A DNA stretch of 52,293 nt from Nitrospira sp. (GTDB lineage Bacteria > Nitrospirota > Nitrospiria > Nitrospirales > Nitrospiraceae), in the NCBI GenBank assembly GCA_029881435.1, contig JAOUMR010000015.1, forward strand, positions 1 through 52,293, given 5' to 3'. The translations under genes and the position numbers were made by a program. Every line of letters starts with the position of its first letter. The stretch's first letter is position 1. The notes below the pieces were generated by a model. That model saw only the letters and a list, made by a program, of their open reading frames with translations, searched no databases and had not been told where the DNA came from. Positions 15,198 to 23,480 of this stretch are shown here, one piece after another.

Positions 15198-16628
15198 ATG
15201 TCTGAGCTGGTCCAATTGACTACATTTGGCGTTACGGAACTCGAAGCGCAGCATGCCCTCGATCGGTTAAAAGTACGGGATGTTGATTATGCGGATCTCT
15301 ATTTCGAATCCCGTACGTCCGAGTCGGTGTCCATGGAGGAAGGTATCGTCAAGCGCGCGGCCAAGAGCATTTCTCAAGGGGTCGGGGTTCGCGCGACGTC
15401 CGGCGAAAAAACCGGATTTGCGTACTCGGATGAACTCACGAAGAAGGATCTGGAGATTGCGGCGGACACGGCACGATACATCGCCAATTCCCCTAAAGGA
15501 GATGTTCCCGTACCAGTGCCCACGCAGCGGCGCCCCACGAGAGATCTCTATCCGATGGAGCGAGCGAAGGCCGAAGTAGCGACGGCTGATCGTGTGGCGC
15601 TGCTGAACGAAATCGATGCTGAAGCCAGACGGTATGACCCTCGCATCAAGAACGTCATGGCGTCGTTTAATACCGAGTACAAGCTTGTGGCGGTAGCCAC
15701 CTCCGATGGAACCTTAGTGAGCGATGTTCAACCCTTGTCTCGCCTCCAGATCACCTGCATCGCCGAAGACCACGACAATCGCCAAGTGGGAAGTTTCGGC
15801 GGCGGCGGCCGGGTTGCGTTCGAGTTCTATCGCGAGGGCGATCGTCATTTAGGTTATGCCCGAGAAGCGGCGCGAGAAGCGATCCTCAACCTGTCGGCGG
15901 TTGACGCTCCAGCTGGGGTGATGCCGGTCGTGTTGGCTGGCGGGTGGCCCGGTATTTTGTTGCACGAAGCGATCGGACATGGCTTAGAAGCTGACTTCAA
16001 TCGCAAAAAAACGTCTGCCTTTTCCAGTTTGATTGGGAAACGGGTAGCATCGGAAGTTTGTACTATTGTTGATGATGGAACGCTTCCGTTTCGTCGCGGC
16101 TCGTTGAACATGGATGATGAGGGGACACCGACCAGCTGTACCACGCTTATCGAGAAAGGCATTCTTCGTCGTTATATCACCGATAAACTCAATGCGCGCC
16201 TCATGGGGATTCCCCTGACTGGTAACGGTCGGCGGGAGAATTACCAGAGTGTGGTCCTTCCCCGGATGACAAATACCTTTATGTTGGCCGGCGAGTCGGA
16301 CCCTCAGGACATTATCCGATCGGTCAAGACGGGGCTTTACGCGGTGTCGTTCGGTGGTGGGCAGGTCGATATCACCAACGGGAAGTTCGTGTTTTCCGCC
16401 AGCGAAGCCTATCTCATCGAAGACGGCCAGATCACGAAGCCGGTGAAGGGTGCCACATTGATCGGAAATGGGCCGGAGATTCTCACCAAGGTGTCGATGG
16501 TAGGACACGATCTGAAGCTCGACAACGGCATCGGTACCTGCGGAAAGGATGGCCAATCGGTGCCGGTCGGGGTCGGCTTGCCGACCATCAAGATCGAAGA
16601 AATTACGGTCGGTGGCACGAGGGGCTAG
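15198..16628 (+). CDS. tldD: TldD metalloprotease subunit
   Basis: The 476-residue protein is the catalytic subunit of the TldD/TldE (PmbA) heterodimer, a zinc protease that digests unfolded peptides; in other bacteria it matures microcin B17 and degrades CcdA. The zinc motif HEAIGH (HExxxH) is visible in GILLHEAIGHGLEAD, and the C-terminal beta domain ends GLPTIKIEEITVGGT as in the family. Its partner pmbA follows 65 bp later. Cytoplasmic. Confidence 0.95.
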   Translation: MSELVQLTTFGVTELEAQHALDRLKVRDVDYADLYFESRTSESVSMEEGIVKRAAKSISQGVGVRATSGEKTGFAYSDELTKKDLEIAADTARYIANSPKGDVPVPVPTQRRPTRDLYPMERAKAEVATADRVALLNEIDAEARRYDPRIKNVMASFNTEYKLVAVATSDGTLVSDVQPLSRLQITCIAEDHDNRQVGSFGGGGRVAFEFYREGDRHLGYAREAAREAILNLSAVDAPAGVMPVVLAGGWPGILLHEAIGHGLEADFNRKKTSAFSSLIGKRVASEVCTIVDDGTLPFRRGSLNMDDEGTPTSCTTLIEKGILRRYITDKLNARLMGIPLTGNGRRENYQSVVLPRMTNTFMLAGESDPQDIIRSVKTGLYAVSFGGGQVDITNGKFVFSASEAYLIEDGQITKPVKGATLIGNGPEILTKVSMVGHDLKLDNGIGTCGKDGQSVPVGVGLPTIKIEEITVGGTRG

Positions 16629-16693
16629 GCGTATCATGCACTGGAGTTCTGCCGATCGATCGGGCAACAGTTGACGATTGACAAGTCGTACGG

Positions 16694-18073
16694 ATGTCTA
16701 AAAAATCTTCCCCTCCAGCAGAAATAGCCAACGGGTACGCCCAGCTCGCGGCGGATGTCCTGGCTCGCGCCAAGACCTGCGGTGCGACAGAAGCCGATAT
16801 CGTGGTGGCCGATGGAGAGACCTTCTCGGTGCAAGTGCGGGTTGGTGCCGTCGATCGATTGACCAAAGCTCGAGAGAAGCGGTTTGGGCTGCGTGTCTTT
16901 ATTGGCAAACGATCGGCGACGACGTCCACATCCGACTTTTCACAAGACTCCCTTGAACGGCTCGTAGCAGACACCTGTACCTTGGCCAAGGCGGTGGTTG
17001 AGGATGATGTATCGGGACTGCCTGATGCCGCGCAGATGGCCACAGACCTGCCGAGCCTTGATCTTTATGACGGCACCGTGCTCGATACGGAGACGCAGAT
17101 CGACTGGGCGAAACGAGGCGAGTCGGCCGCATTTGCGGCCGACTCGCGCGTAACCAACTCGGAAGGTGCAGAGTTCGATTCGTCCTCTGGACGCGTCGTA
17201 CTGGCCAATAGCCATGGATTTGTTGGGTCTTACAAGAGTTCAAACTTTTCATTGTCCGTTTCTCCGATTGCAACCGACACCGGAACGGGTGCCATGCAGC
17301 GGGACGCGTGGTACGAGGTGCAACGCAAGTTTGCGCGACTGGCTGCCGCGGAATCGATCGGACAAGAGGCTGCGAGACGGGCCGTTCGCCGTTTAGGCGC
17401 ACGCAAAGTGGCGACGAAACGAGTGCCGGTGGTGTTCGATCAGGAGACGGCCGGCAGCCTGCTCGCTAACCTGTGCAGCGCTGTGTCGGGCTATGGCCTC
17501 TACAAGCGGGCTTCCTTCCTGCTGGATAAACTAGGTCAGACAATGGCCTCTGATCTGATCACGGTACATGACGATGGCCGGATAGTCGGTGGTCTTGGGT
17601 CTCGCCCGTTTGATGGTGAAGGATTGGCCACTCGTAAGAACACGATCGTGGAGCGTGGAGTGTTGAAGAGTTACCTGCTTGATACCTATTCCGGAAGGAA
17701 GTTGGGATTGCCGTCGACGGGGAACGCGTCACGAAGTGTGGGAGAAAGTCCTTCGGTTGGCCCGACGAACTTCTATCTTGTTCCCGGAATCAAGAGCCCG
17801 CAGGAGATCATCGCTTCGGTGAAGGATGGGCTCTATGTCACCGAGCTGATCGGGTTCGGGATTAATATGGTCACTGGCGATTATTCACGGGGAGCCAGCG
17901 GGTTCTGGATTGAAAACGGGGAGTTGGCCTACCCGGTCGAAGAAATCACGATCGCAGGAAATCTAAAACAGATGTTCAAGGATATCGAAGTCGTTGGAAG
18001 CGATCTTGTGTTCCGGGGACGCATTGCAAGCCCGACACTAAAAATTTCAGAGATGATGGTGGCCGGCAATTAG
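16694..18073 (+). CDS. pmbA: PmbA/TldE, non-catalytic partner of TldD
   Basis: The 459-residue paralogue of TldD lacks the HExxxH motif, as expected for TldE/PmbA, and keeps the domain layout, including GLYVTELIGFGINMVTGDYSRGASGFWIENGE and EEITIAGNL near the end. It forms the heterodimer in which substrate peptides are threaded to the TldD active site. The ATG has no clear Shine-Dalgarno, but the reading frame and family alignment support it. Co-transcribed with tldD. Confidence 0.94.
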   Translation: MSKKSSPPAEIANGYAQLAADVLARAKTCGATEADIVVADGETFSVQVRVGAVDRLTKAREKRFGLRVFIGKRSATTSTSDFSQDSLERLVADTCTLAKAVVEDDVSGLPDAAQMATDLPSLDLYDGTVLDTETQIDWAKRGESAAFAADSRVTNSEGAEFDSSSGRVVLANSHGFVGSYKSSNFSLSVSPIATDTGTGAMQRDAWYEVQRKFARLAAAESIGQEAARRAVRRLGARKVATKRVPVVFDQETAGSLLANLCSAVSGYGLYKRASFLLDKLGQTMASDLITVHDDGRIVGGLGSRPFDGEGLATRKNTIVERGVLKSYLLDTYSGRKLGLPSTGNASRSVGESPSVGPTNFYLVPGIKSPQEIIASVKDGLYVTELIGFGINMVTGDYSRGASGFWIENGELAYPVEEITIAGNLKQMFKDIEVVGSDLVFRGRIASPTLKISEMMVAGN

Positions 18074-18183
18074 CCACTCTGCGGTAAATTGCGGTGTTGA
18101 GTTTTTAGTTCGTGCAATCATCAACATCAGCACTCAAAACTCACCATTCGCAATTCGCACCCACTGGTGTGAGGAGGTGATTC

Positions 18184-18888
18184 ATGGCTGATGCAGTCCG
18201 AGAGACGACCGTTCAGTACCAGAGCGGAAAAGTAGCGATGAAGGCGTTCGTGGCGGCTCCGCAGACCACGGAAAAACGTCCGACCATTATCATCGTCCAG
18301 GAATGGTGGGGGCTCACGGACCATATGAAGGACATCGCGAGGCGATATGCGGCAGAAGGCTACGTCGCCATCGCTCCGGACCTGTATTCCCGCCTGGGAC
18401 ATGCACTGACGACCGATGCCGGAGAAGCCGGCAAACTGATGAACACGTTGAAACAAGAGGACGGGCTGGCCGACCTGAATGCGACGGTGGCCTATCTCAA
18501 GTCCGTCCCTGAGGTCGATGCCACAAAGATCGGGGTGACGGGCTTTTGTATGGGCGGGTCCTATGCTCTCATGTTGCCCTGTGTCAATCCGGAGATCAAA
18601 GCGGCGGTGCCGTTCTATGGCCAAGTGCCCAATCCTGACACCCCGATTCAGAAACTGGCCTGTCCGGTGTTGTACTTCTATGGGGAGGACGACGGCTGGA
18701 TCACAAAGGCCGATGTGCAGCGACTGGCAGGGGCGTTGAAGAAGTATGGGAAGGTTGGCGAGATCAAGACCTATCCCGGCGCTCCACATGCATTCTTCCG
18801 AGAGACAGATCCATCTGTGTATCGGCCCGATGCGGCAAAGGATGCGTGGGCAAGGACGAAGGCCTTCTTTAAGCAACACCTCGGCTGA
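18184..18888 (+). CDS. Dienelactone hydrolase family protein
   Basis: The 234-residue alpha/beta hydrolase shows the Cys nucleophile elbow GFCMGG, an Asp in GEDDGW and the catalytic His in GAPHAFF, the Cys-Asp-His triad of dienelactone hydrolases. These enzymes open lactone rings such as 4-carboxymethylenebutenolide, but many family members have other or unknown substrates and no aromatic degradation genes are nearby. An almost ideal ribosome binding site (GAGGAGGTGATTC) precedes the ATG. Cytoplasmic. Confidence 0.88.
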   Translation: MADAVRETTVQYQSGKVAMKAFVAAPQTTEKRPTIIIVQEWWGLTDHMKDIARRYAAEGYVAIAPDLYSRLGHALTTDAGEAGKLMNTLKQEDGLADLNATVAYLKSVPEVDATKIGVTGFCMGGSYALMLPCVNPEIKAAVPFYGQVPNPDTPIQKLACPVLYFYGEDDGWITKADVQRLAGALKKYGKVGEIKTYPGAPHAFFRETDPSVYRPDAAKDAWARTKAFFKQHLG

Positions 18889-18928
18889 TGAAAATGACCT
18901 ACAGCTTCGTTCTCAGTCGTTCGTCTCC

Positions 18929-18991
18929 CTGCGAGGTACCTCCGAAGGTACGCCTCAGTCACCGATCTCCTTGCGGCCTTGCTGGAAGGCC
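18929..18991. repeat. Two adjacent hairpins, possible interspersed repeat
   Basis: An imperfect inverted repeat (18929-18940 against 18947-18958) with loop TCCGAA is followed by a perfect 6-bp stem GGCCTT/AAGGCC (18975-18980, 18986-18991). They fill the gap between the hydrolase and the next gene. No T-run follows, so this resembles an intergenic palindromic repeat more than a terminator. Confidence 0.35.
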
Positions 18992-19044
18992 ATTTTGATC
19001 AGCCCCGCGAATCGCGTATAGGAACAGTAGAGGAACAGTTTACG

Positions 19045-19500
19045 ATGCCTCTGGATGCTGAACTCGGAAAGAAAATGCTGCAGTTGATCACGTCCCGGTA
19101 CGATGATCGGCACTGGCGGAATAAGATTGAGAAAACACTCAGCCTCCCACAGACCGGCGTTGTCGATCAGATTCAGCAGCAGATCTTCATGTACCTCAAG
19201 CTCGGGTTGAAGGCGTACAAGTCTCGTCGGGCCGACCCGGACTCCTGGATCATTGGCGGCTATGCCACGAAGGAAGTCATCAATCGCGCGAAATTCCAGC
19301 CGCAACTCGTCGGGGCCTCTCTCAAGCAAGAGGATGTGGCCTTTCTTGGAACAGATCCAGGGAGCGACGTGACCGAAGCCTGGTGGGAAGAGATGCTGGT
19401 CCAGTGGTTCGATGTGCCGGAAGAAGAAAAGCCTGCTGAGGGAAAAGACAGCGAAACCGTGGAGTCTGACTCTTCTTCGCCGATCCGGTCGAACGGCTAA
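19045..19500 (+). CDS. Conserved-looking cytoplasmic protein, unknown function
   Basis: I place the start at the ATG with GAGGA about 10 nt upstream, giving 151 residues. There is no signal peptide or membrane segment. The protein is mostly helical and has tryptophans in HWRNK, SWIIGGY and EAWWEEMLVQWF, and ends in an acidic Ser/Glu tail. I do not recognise the family. It stands alone before a minus-strand toxin-antitoxin-like pair. Confidence 0.6.
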   Translation: MPLDAELGKKMLQLITSRYDDRHWRNKIEKTLSLPQTGVVDQIQQQIFMYLKLGLKAYKSRRADPDSWIIGGYATKEVINRAKFQPQLVGASLKQEDVAFLGTDPGSDVTEAWWEEMLVQWFDVPEEEKPAEGKDSETVESDSSSPIRSNG

Positions 19501-19566
19501 GATCTCTCTCCTGTGGTTCTCCTCTACGAATTTCTGGCGATCTGGGGAGGGATTCCAGACATAGAA

Positions 19567-19797
19567 CTACCGGTAGGCAAAAACATCCATCTGAATGGAC
19601 TTGATTGGCTTCGCTTCTCCATGGACCATACGCCGAACTCGTTCTGTCGTGTCGCGGCTGAATACCGGCTCACCGCAGTGGAGGCAAACCGTTGCAGGGA
19701 TTTGCTCAACCCGCACGGGCTTGCCGTCGATATCAAAGATTTCGCTGACGAGTTCTTGGCGGCTTTCAGTTTTTCCGCACACGTGACAGCGAAACAT
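19567..19797 (-). CDS. YgiT-type zinc-finger antitoxin-like protein
   Basis: The 76-residue protein has two CxxC pairs (CHVC at residues 4-7 and CLHC near residue 38) and the YgiT pattern (VxQIPATVCLHCGEPVFS), matching the zinc-binding half of MqsA-like antitoxins. It lacks the helix-turn-helix half of full MqsA, as is normal in this short group. It follows the DUF4258 gene with 2 bp between them, a common pairing proposed as a toxin-antitoxin module with DUF4258 as toxin. Confidence 0.8.
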   Translation of the reverse strand: MFRCHVCGKTESRQELVSEIFDIDGKPVRVEQIPATVCLHCGEPVFSRDTTERVRRMVHGEAKPIKSIQMDVFAYR

Positions 19798-19799
19798 GT

Positions 19800-20108
19800 C
19801 TACCTCCGTCTGGTGTAATCATACCACTCTGCCGGATCAGGCTCATAGATCGTAACGATCTTCAGCAGGTTGGAATCGGCATGCGAGACCTGAAGATGCA
19901 ACGGGCGGCCGGTTCCTGTAAATCCCAGCAGCAGGCTGCTGGGAGCATACTTGTCGTCAGGGTAATCCTCAATGGTTCGGGCGTCCGCTCCGGCCTGCCG
20001 AATCTCGGTATCGCTGATATTGCGTTCAATGGCGCGCTTAAACGCATGGCGGCTGAACTCAAATTCACCAGCGTATAGTTGTCGGCGAATGTCATCCAGC
20101 GTCTTCAT
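19800..20108 (-). CDS. DUF4258 protein, putative toxin of the YgiT pair
   Basis: I use the ATG at 20108 (102 residues); the longer frame to 20153 extends toward the transposase remnant. The pattern FSRHAFKRAIERNIS near the N-terminus and a late beta hairpin (RPLHLQVSHAD, VTIYEPDPAEWY) fit DUF4258, a RelE/HigB-like fold. Located directly before the zinc-finger gene. A toxic activity is inferred from family context. The region upstream of the start is occupied by a transposase remnant, so the original promoter may be lost. Confidence 0.78.
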   Translation of the reverse strand: MKTLDDIRRQLYAGEFEFSRHAFKRAIERNISDTEIRQAGADARTIEDYPDDKYAPSSLLLGFTGTGRPLHLQVSHADSNLLKIVTIYEPDPAEWYDYTRRR

Positions 20109-20180
20109 AGAAGGGGACTGCCCGAGTATAGCGGAAGCCCTCCTTTGGCACAATAATAAAGGTTTACCCCTAATCTCCGG

Positions 20181-20552
20181 CTAAGCAGGGCTGAGCGCCA
20201 CGATTTTGCTCCGTGCGAGGGCCAAGAGAGCCTGCTGCGCCGCCGTCGTGAGGCGTAACAGCGTTTGCCGGGCATGATGGACGACTTTGCCCACGGTGTT
20301 GAACACCAGAAACCGCAACCGCTTCGGCCGAGCATCGGACACATCTCCGGGTAAGGCTAGCCGCTTCAACGCGCTCAGCAGGTTGTCGGTCAGGATGTTG
20401 AGCCGGAACCAGGCGGCGTTGGCGCCAAACTTCCCACTCGGCAGGGCAGCGGCCGCCAACTCATTCTTGAACACGTGATGCGTGTGTTCCACCGTCCCTG
20501 CCTTCTCCCGATGCCAACGGATCAGTGTGAGCCCATCGCCCGCCCGGTTGCG
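20181..20552 (-). pseudogene. C-terminal remnant of an IS1380-type DDE transposase
   Basis: The minus strand encodes the last ~120 residues of a transposase: DGLTLIRWHREKAGT, then TVEHTHHVFKNELA and PKRLRFLVFNTVGKVV. These match the end of the IS1380-group DDE transposases, where the Glu of the catalytic triad and the following helices lie. The first three quarters of the gene, including both Asp residues, are missing. The frame continues into unrelated sequence from the DUF3616 remnant at about 20552. Non-functional. Confidence 0.8.
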
Positions 20553-21180
20553 TGGTGACGATCGAGGTGACGATCTGACGAAGGCGCTAAGAAGGGATGA
20601 GCACCTGGGATCATTTCTCACGATCCCAGGCAAGGATAATGGATTCGACATTGAAGGTCTGGCTGTGGTGGGCAAGCGTGTTTTTCTTGGGTTGCGCGGA
20701 CCGGTCCTCCGTGGATGGGCTGTGATTCTGGAAATAGCGCTCAAGGTGGACAGCAAACAGTCATCGATTCTGAAGTTGAAATCCATCGGACCACACGGCC
20801 GCCTGTACCGGAAGCATTTTCTTCGTCTAGGCGGTCTCGGTATCCGAGATCTCTGTGTACAGGGGTCTGATTTGCTGATCCTTGCGGGACCGACGATGAG
20901 TCTTGAAGGCCCCGTGAGTGTGTTCCGGTGGAGGGGTGGGGCTGATCCGAAAGGAGAGTGTATGGTTCCGCACGAGAAATTGGATCACCTGCTTGATGTC
21001 CCGGATGGTCGAGACGTTGGCCATGCCGAAGGCATGACGTTGTTCTCGCCGGATGGTGGACCAGCCGATTCATTGATGGTGGTCTACGATTCCGTCGCCA
21101 AGAATCGTCAGCGGGGAAAGAATGCAGTGACGGCGGATGTGTTTCCCTTGTCCAGAACGATCGGCACGAATAGGAGATAG
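20553..21180 (+). pseudogene. C-terminal remnant of a DUF3616 protein
   Basis: From about 20553 the plus strand encodes roughly 208 residues that resemble the C-terminal part of DUF3616 proteins (LRRDEHLGSFLTIPGKDNG, DIEGLAVVGKRVFLGLRGP, HAEGMTLF). The N-terminal part is missing and its place is taken by the transposase remnant, so the 232-codon open frame starting at 20482 is a chimera. It ends normally at TAG 21180. The DUF3616 group is thought to be beta-propeller-like; function unknown. Confidence 0.75.
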
Positions 21181-21234
21181 CGTTCTTCTTAATGCTTCGG
21201 TGCCGATTCACCCGTCGTTGGGCATCATGCCCAA

Positions 21235-21300
21235 TTAGCCGAACAAATCCATCTGTACTGGCCTGGGCGATTCGATAATGAGGACCGGTGTGGCAAGAGT
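21235..21300 (-). pseudogene. Detached C-terminal tail of a second uracil-DNA glycosylase
   Basis: Reading the minus strand, 21300-21235 encodes TPVLIIESPRPVQMDLFG followed by TAA. This aligns with the last residues of the intact gene 500 bp to the right (APVLNIESPQPAQMDLFG, TAG), with about two thirds of bases identical and mostly silent differences. The rest of the gene is gone; the frame stays open to about 21350, where a 97-bp inverted-repeat element begins. The DNA divergence means it is a different allele rather than a recent copy. Confidence 0.85.
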
Positions 21301-21353
21301 CGCTATATGTAAAGCTTGCTTGCCGGGGCTCCTACAAGCCACTATAAATAGCC

Positions 21354-21450
21354 ATTACTCAGAAGTCAGTAACTTAGACAACATAAACAGCCCTGTAACC
21401 CGCATGAATGTTGGATGTGCTGTCGTTCAAATTGCTGACTTCTGAGTAAT
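21354..21450. repeat. 97-bp element with 19-bp terminal inverted repeats (MITE-like)
   Basis: 21354-21372 (ATTACTCAGAAGTCAGTAA) is the inverted complement of 21432-21450 with one mismatch. Flanking bases continue the pairing loosely (ATAGC on the left, GCTAT on the right). The 59-bp interior has no ORF. It could be a miniature transposable element or a recombination scar, and it immediately precedes the antitoxin gene, so a role as operator is also possible. Confidence 0.65.
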
Positions 21451-21470
21451 AAAGCTATGTGGAGGTGGCC

Positions 21471-21737
21471 ATGACGCAGGTCGATGAGTTCGTGTCAGTC
21501 AGTGAGGCCAAGAACAAGTTGTTGGATCTGATCCGACGGATGAAGCACAAGCAAGAGGTTGTGGCTATTACACGCGACGGCGTTCCATCTGCGGTGCTCT
21601 TGAGTATGGATCAGTTTGAGGGGCTCATGGAGACAATCGAGGTTCTGAGCGATCAGAAGTCAATGCGTGCGCTCCGTCGATCCTTGAAACAGGCTGAGAA
21701 AGGGCAGTGGGTTAGTCATCGAGCAGTATTTGGCTGA
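21471..21737 (+). CDS. Phd/YefM-family antitoxin, orphan
   Basis: The 88-residue protein shows the Phd/YefM pattern: FVSVSEAKNKLLDLIRRM, then VVAITRDGVPSAVLLSMDQFEGLMETIEVLSD. The N-terminal domain binds operator DNA and the C-terminal helix neutralises a RelE/Doc toxin. I chose the ATG 6 nt after GGAGG; an in-frame upstream start at 21459 lacks this. No toxin gene follows: only 19 bp separate it from the uracil-DNA glycosylase, which is convergent. It may be a solitary antitoxin or may have lost its partner. Confidence 0.85.
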   Translation: MTQVDEFVSVSEAKNKLLDLIRRMKHKQEVVAITRDGVPSAVLLSMDQFEGLMETIEVLSDQKSMRALRRSLKQAEKGQWVSHRAVFG

Positions 21738-21756
21738 AAGGCCTGAAACAGCAAGG

Positions 21757-22413
21757 CTACCCGAACAGATCCATCTGTGCCGGCTGTGGGGATTCAATAT
21801 TCAAGACTGGTGCGGTTGGGGTAGGGGCTGCGCTGGTCGGCTCGGTTGGTTTGGTGTTCCGATCGAGAAACTCTTTCAACTTCTTGAAGTCCTCTTTCAG
21901 CGTTGGGAGTAGGTTACCTTGGTGTAACGCCGCGGCCGGGTGCAGGAGTGGGAAGAGGACAAAATCCTTCATGTAAAACGCTTGTGCTTTGACTTTGGTA
22001 ATGCCGACTTTGCGTTCTAACAGGGTCTGTGTGGCCCAGTTCCCTAACGTACAGACTAGCGTTGGCTTGATCAGTTGGATCTGCTCCAGTAGAAACGGCT
22101 TGCACGTTTCGACCTCATCCTGTTCGGGATCCCGGTTGTTCGGCGGCCGACACTTAATGACATTCGCAATGTAGATGTGATCGCGCGAGAGGCCTGCTGA
22201 GGCAAGCAGATCGTTCAGAAGTTTTCCCGCTGCCCCTACGAATGGTTCGCCCTTCTGATCTTCATTGAAACCTGGCGCTTCCCCGACAAACATGATACTT
22301 GCGTGAGGATTGCCGACGCCGAAGACGACCTGGCTGCGCCCCAGCTTCGCCAGTTTGCAGCGCTGGCAATCATGGAGTGAGTCGGCAAGTTGTTGGAGAG
22401 GCGTGGGTGTCAT
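21757..22413 (-). CDS. Type-4 (Fe-S) uracil-DNA glycosylase
   Basis: The 218-residue enzyme (ATG 22413) removes uracil from DNA in base excision repair. The signature GEAPGFNEDQKGEPFVG holds the uracil-binding site and the catalytic region; LLHPAA is motif 3. Four cysteines (CQRC near the N-terminus, CRPPNN and ETC in the middle) match the 4Fe-4S site of family 4. A Pro/Thr-rich linker leads to the C-terminal QMDLFG, which matches the beta-clamp binding consensus QL[SD]LF. It is divergent from the exported-protein gene at 22508. Confidence 0.92.
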   Translation of the reverse strand: MTPTPLQQLADSLHDCQRCKLAKLGRSQVVFGVGNPHASIMFVGEAPGFNEDQKGEPFVGAAGKLLNDLLASAGLSRDHIYIANVIKCRPPNNRDPEQDEVETCKPFLLEQIQLIKPTLVCTLGNWATQTLLERKVGITKVKAQAFYMKDFVLFPLLHPAAALHQGNLLPTLKEDFKKLKEFLDRNTKPTEPTSAAPTPTAPVLNIESPQPAQMDLFG

Positions 22414-22507
22414 GAGTGATGAACGTGAATGAAGTACTGACGGTATCTTAGGAACGGCGAGTCGGGATGTCAATCGAGATGATCAGACAAGAACCGGAGG
22501 AGTGGCT

Positions 22508-23122
22508 ATGAAATGGATGAAGATCGGAACTATGTTGGCGGCGATGTTCCCTGCACTAGCCGCTGCAGGGTCTGTAGAAGTGACGGCCTTCGCGAATAAA
22601 CCATTCTGCGAAACTGTGGCCGGATTGACGGGTGACCAGTTCGATTTCAAGAGTGGTCTGTCGCGGACGGTAGGGTGGGAGCCGGTTGAATTGAACGGAG
22701 AGGGGCCAACGGCGAGGCGCTGCTCGAGTCTCGACAAGACGATCATCGATTTGGACAACGATGGGCGAGCAGATTTGCTGGTGAAGACCACGTTCTGCAT
22801 GAAAGGGGATCCGAGTGACAGCCTCTATGTATTCCCTGCCGACAGCCAGGTGCTTGAAGAGACGAGTTGGCAGGACCTAAGTCCCCTCTTGGCAACTCAC
22901 GACAAGTTTGAACGAACCGGTGGAACCTATGCACTGACATCGCTCCGGGGTAACAAGGGCGGGACCCCTCCCGCGTTAACGACGACCTTTTCTCTCCAAC
23001 CCTTTCTTCTGGATGGAAGAGTCTACATTGGTCTGACCGATGCCAGGCGGGAGTGGCTGGTGATTACGAAGTATCGGGGAGGCGAACGGTTTGAGGATCT
23101 GTGCTATCTGCACACCCGGTAG
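22508..23122 (+). CDS. Exported protein with a DxDNDGxxD calcium-type loop
   Basis: The 204-residue product has GGAGGAG 5 nt before its ATG and a Sec signal peptide (cut after ALAAA). DLDNDGRADLLV near residue 77 is an FG-GAP/VCBS or dockerin-like calcium loop. Four cysteines in the mature part suggest disulfides. Function unknown. Its last 30 bases recur 11.9 kb away at 34970-34996, the end of a lost second copy. It lies divergent from the uracil-DNA glycosylase, and the pair appears to have moved together. Confidence 0.7.
   Translation: MKWMKIGTMLAAMFPALAAAGSVEVTAFANKPFCETVAGLTGDQFDFKSGLSRTVGWEPVELNGEGPTARRCSSLDKTIIDLDNDGRADLLVKTTFCMKGDPSDSLYVFPADSQVLEETSWQDLSPLLATHDKFERTGGTYALTSLRGNKGGTPPALTTTFSLQPFLLDGRVYIGLTDARREWLVITKYRGGERFEDLCYLHTR
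23087..23113 (+). repeat. Left copy of a 27-bp direct repeat bracketing the island
   Basis: 27 bases at the 3' end of the exported-protein gene are identical to 34970-34996. Both copies encode RFEDLCYLH in the same frame, and bases just outside differ silently, so this is shared coding sequence rather than a random duplication. Confidence 0.85.
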
Positions 23123-23480
23123 CTTATAACTACTTAGCCTGTATTCTTGTGTATCGTCCTGTATCTTTTTGCATCGAGTCATGTTTTCCCGCATCGCTCA
23201 TAGCCACTGGCACTCGCAGAACACTGTATCAAAGTAAGACAGCCGTTCGGCTGGACGAAACTCACCTCTGATTTGCTGAAAAGCAGCAACTCAAAAAAAC
23301 TCAAAGGGTTAGCAAGCACAGCTCAATTTTTAATGATAAGCAGACGGAAAAGGAATGAACAATGCATGTTGAGTTGCGCTTGCATCGAACCGGTATCAGG
23401 AATATATAGCGGAACAGTTGAGGGAGAACCATCTCATATTTTTTTGATCTGTATCCAATCCACCGGCAGGAGCCTTCGAC
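23123..23480 (+). other. Intergenic region before the sigma-54 activator
   Basis: About 360 bp, AT-richer than its neighbours, with no gene I can support. A short GC-rich inverted repeat (CAGCCG/CGGCTG, around 23240) may end the preceding transcript, and a sigma-70 promoter lies at 23380-23408. Confidence 0.35.
23380..23408 (+). promoter_or_regulatory. Sigma-70-type promoter for the sigma-54 activator gene
   Basis: TTGCAT (23380-23385), a 17-nt spacer and TATATA (23403-23408) lie about 70 bp upstream of the activator ATG. The fit is good but no start site is known. Confidence 0.5.

Noticed and set aside
15198-18073. TldD/PmbA as dedicated processing enzyme of the island proproteins
   Set aside because: The pair is normal core genome 7 kb away from the island, so a link is speculative although the enzymes do mature peptides elsewhere.
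20741-21211. 156-codon minus-strand ORF
   Set aside because: Shadow of the DUF3616 remnant, which has clear family similarity on the plus strand.
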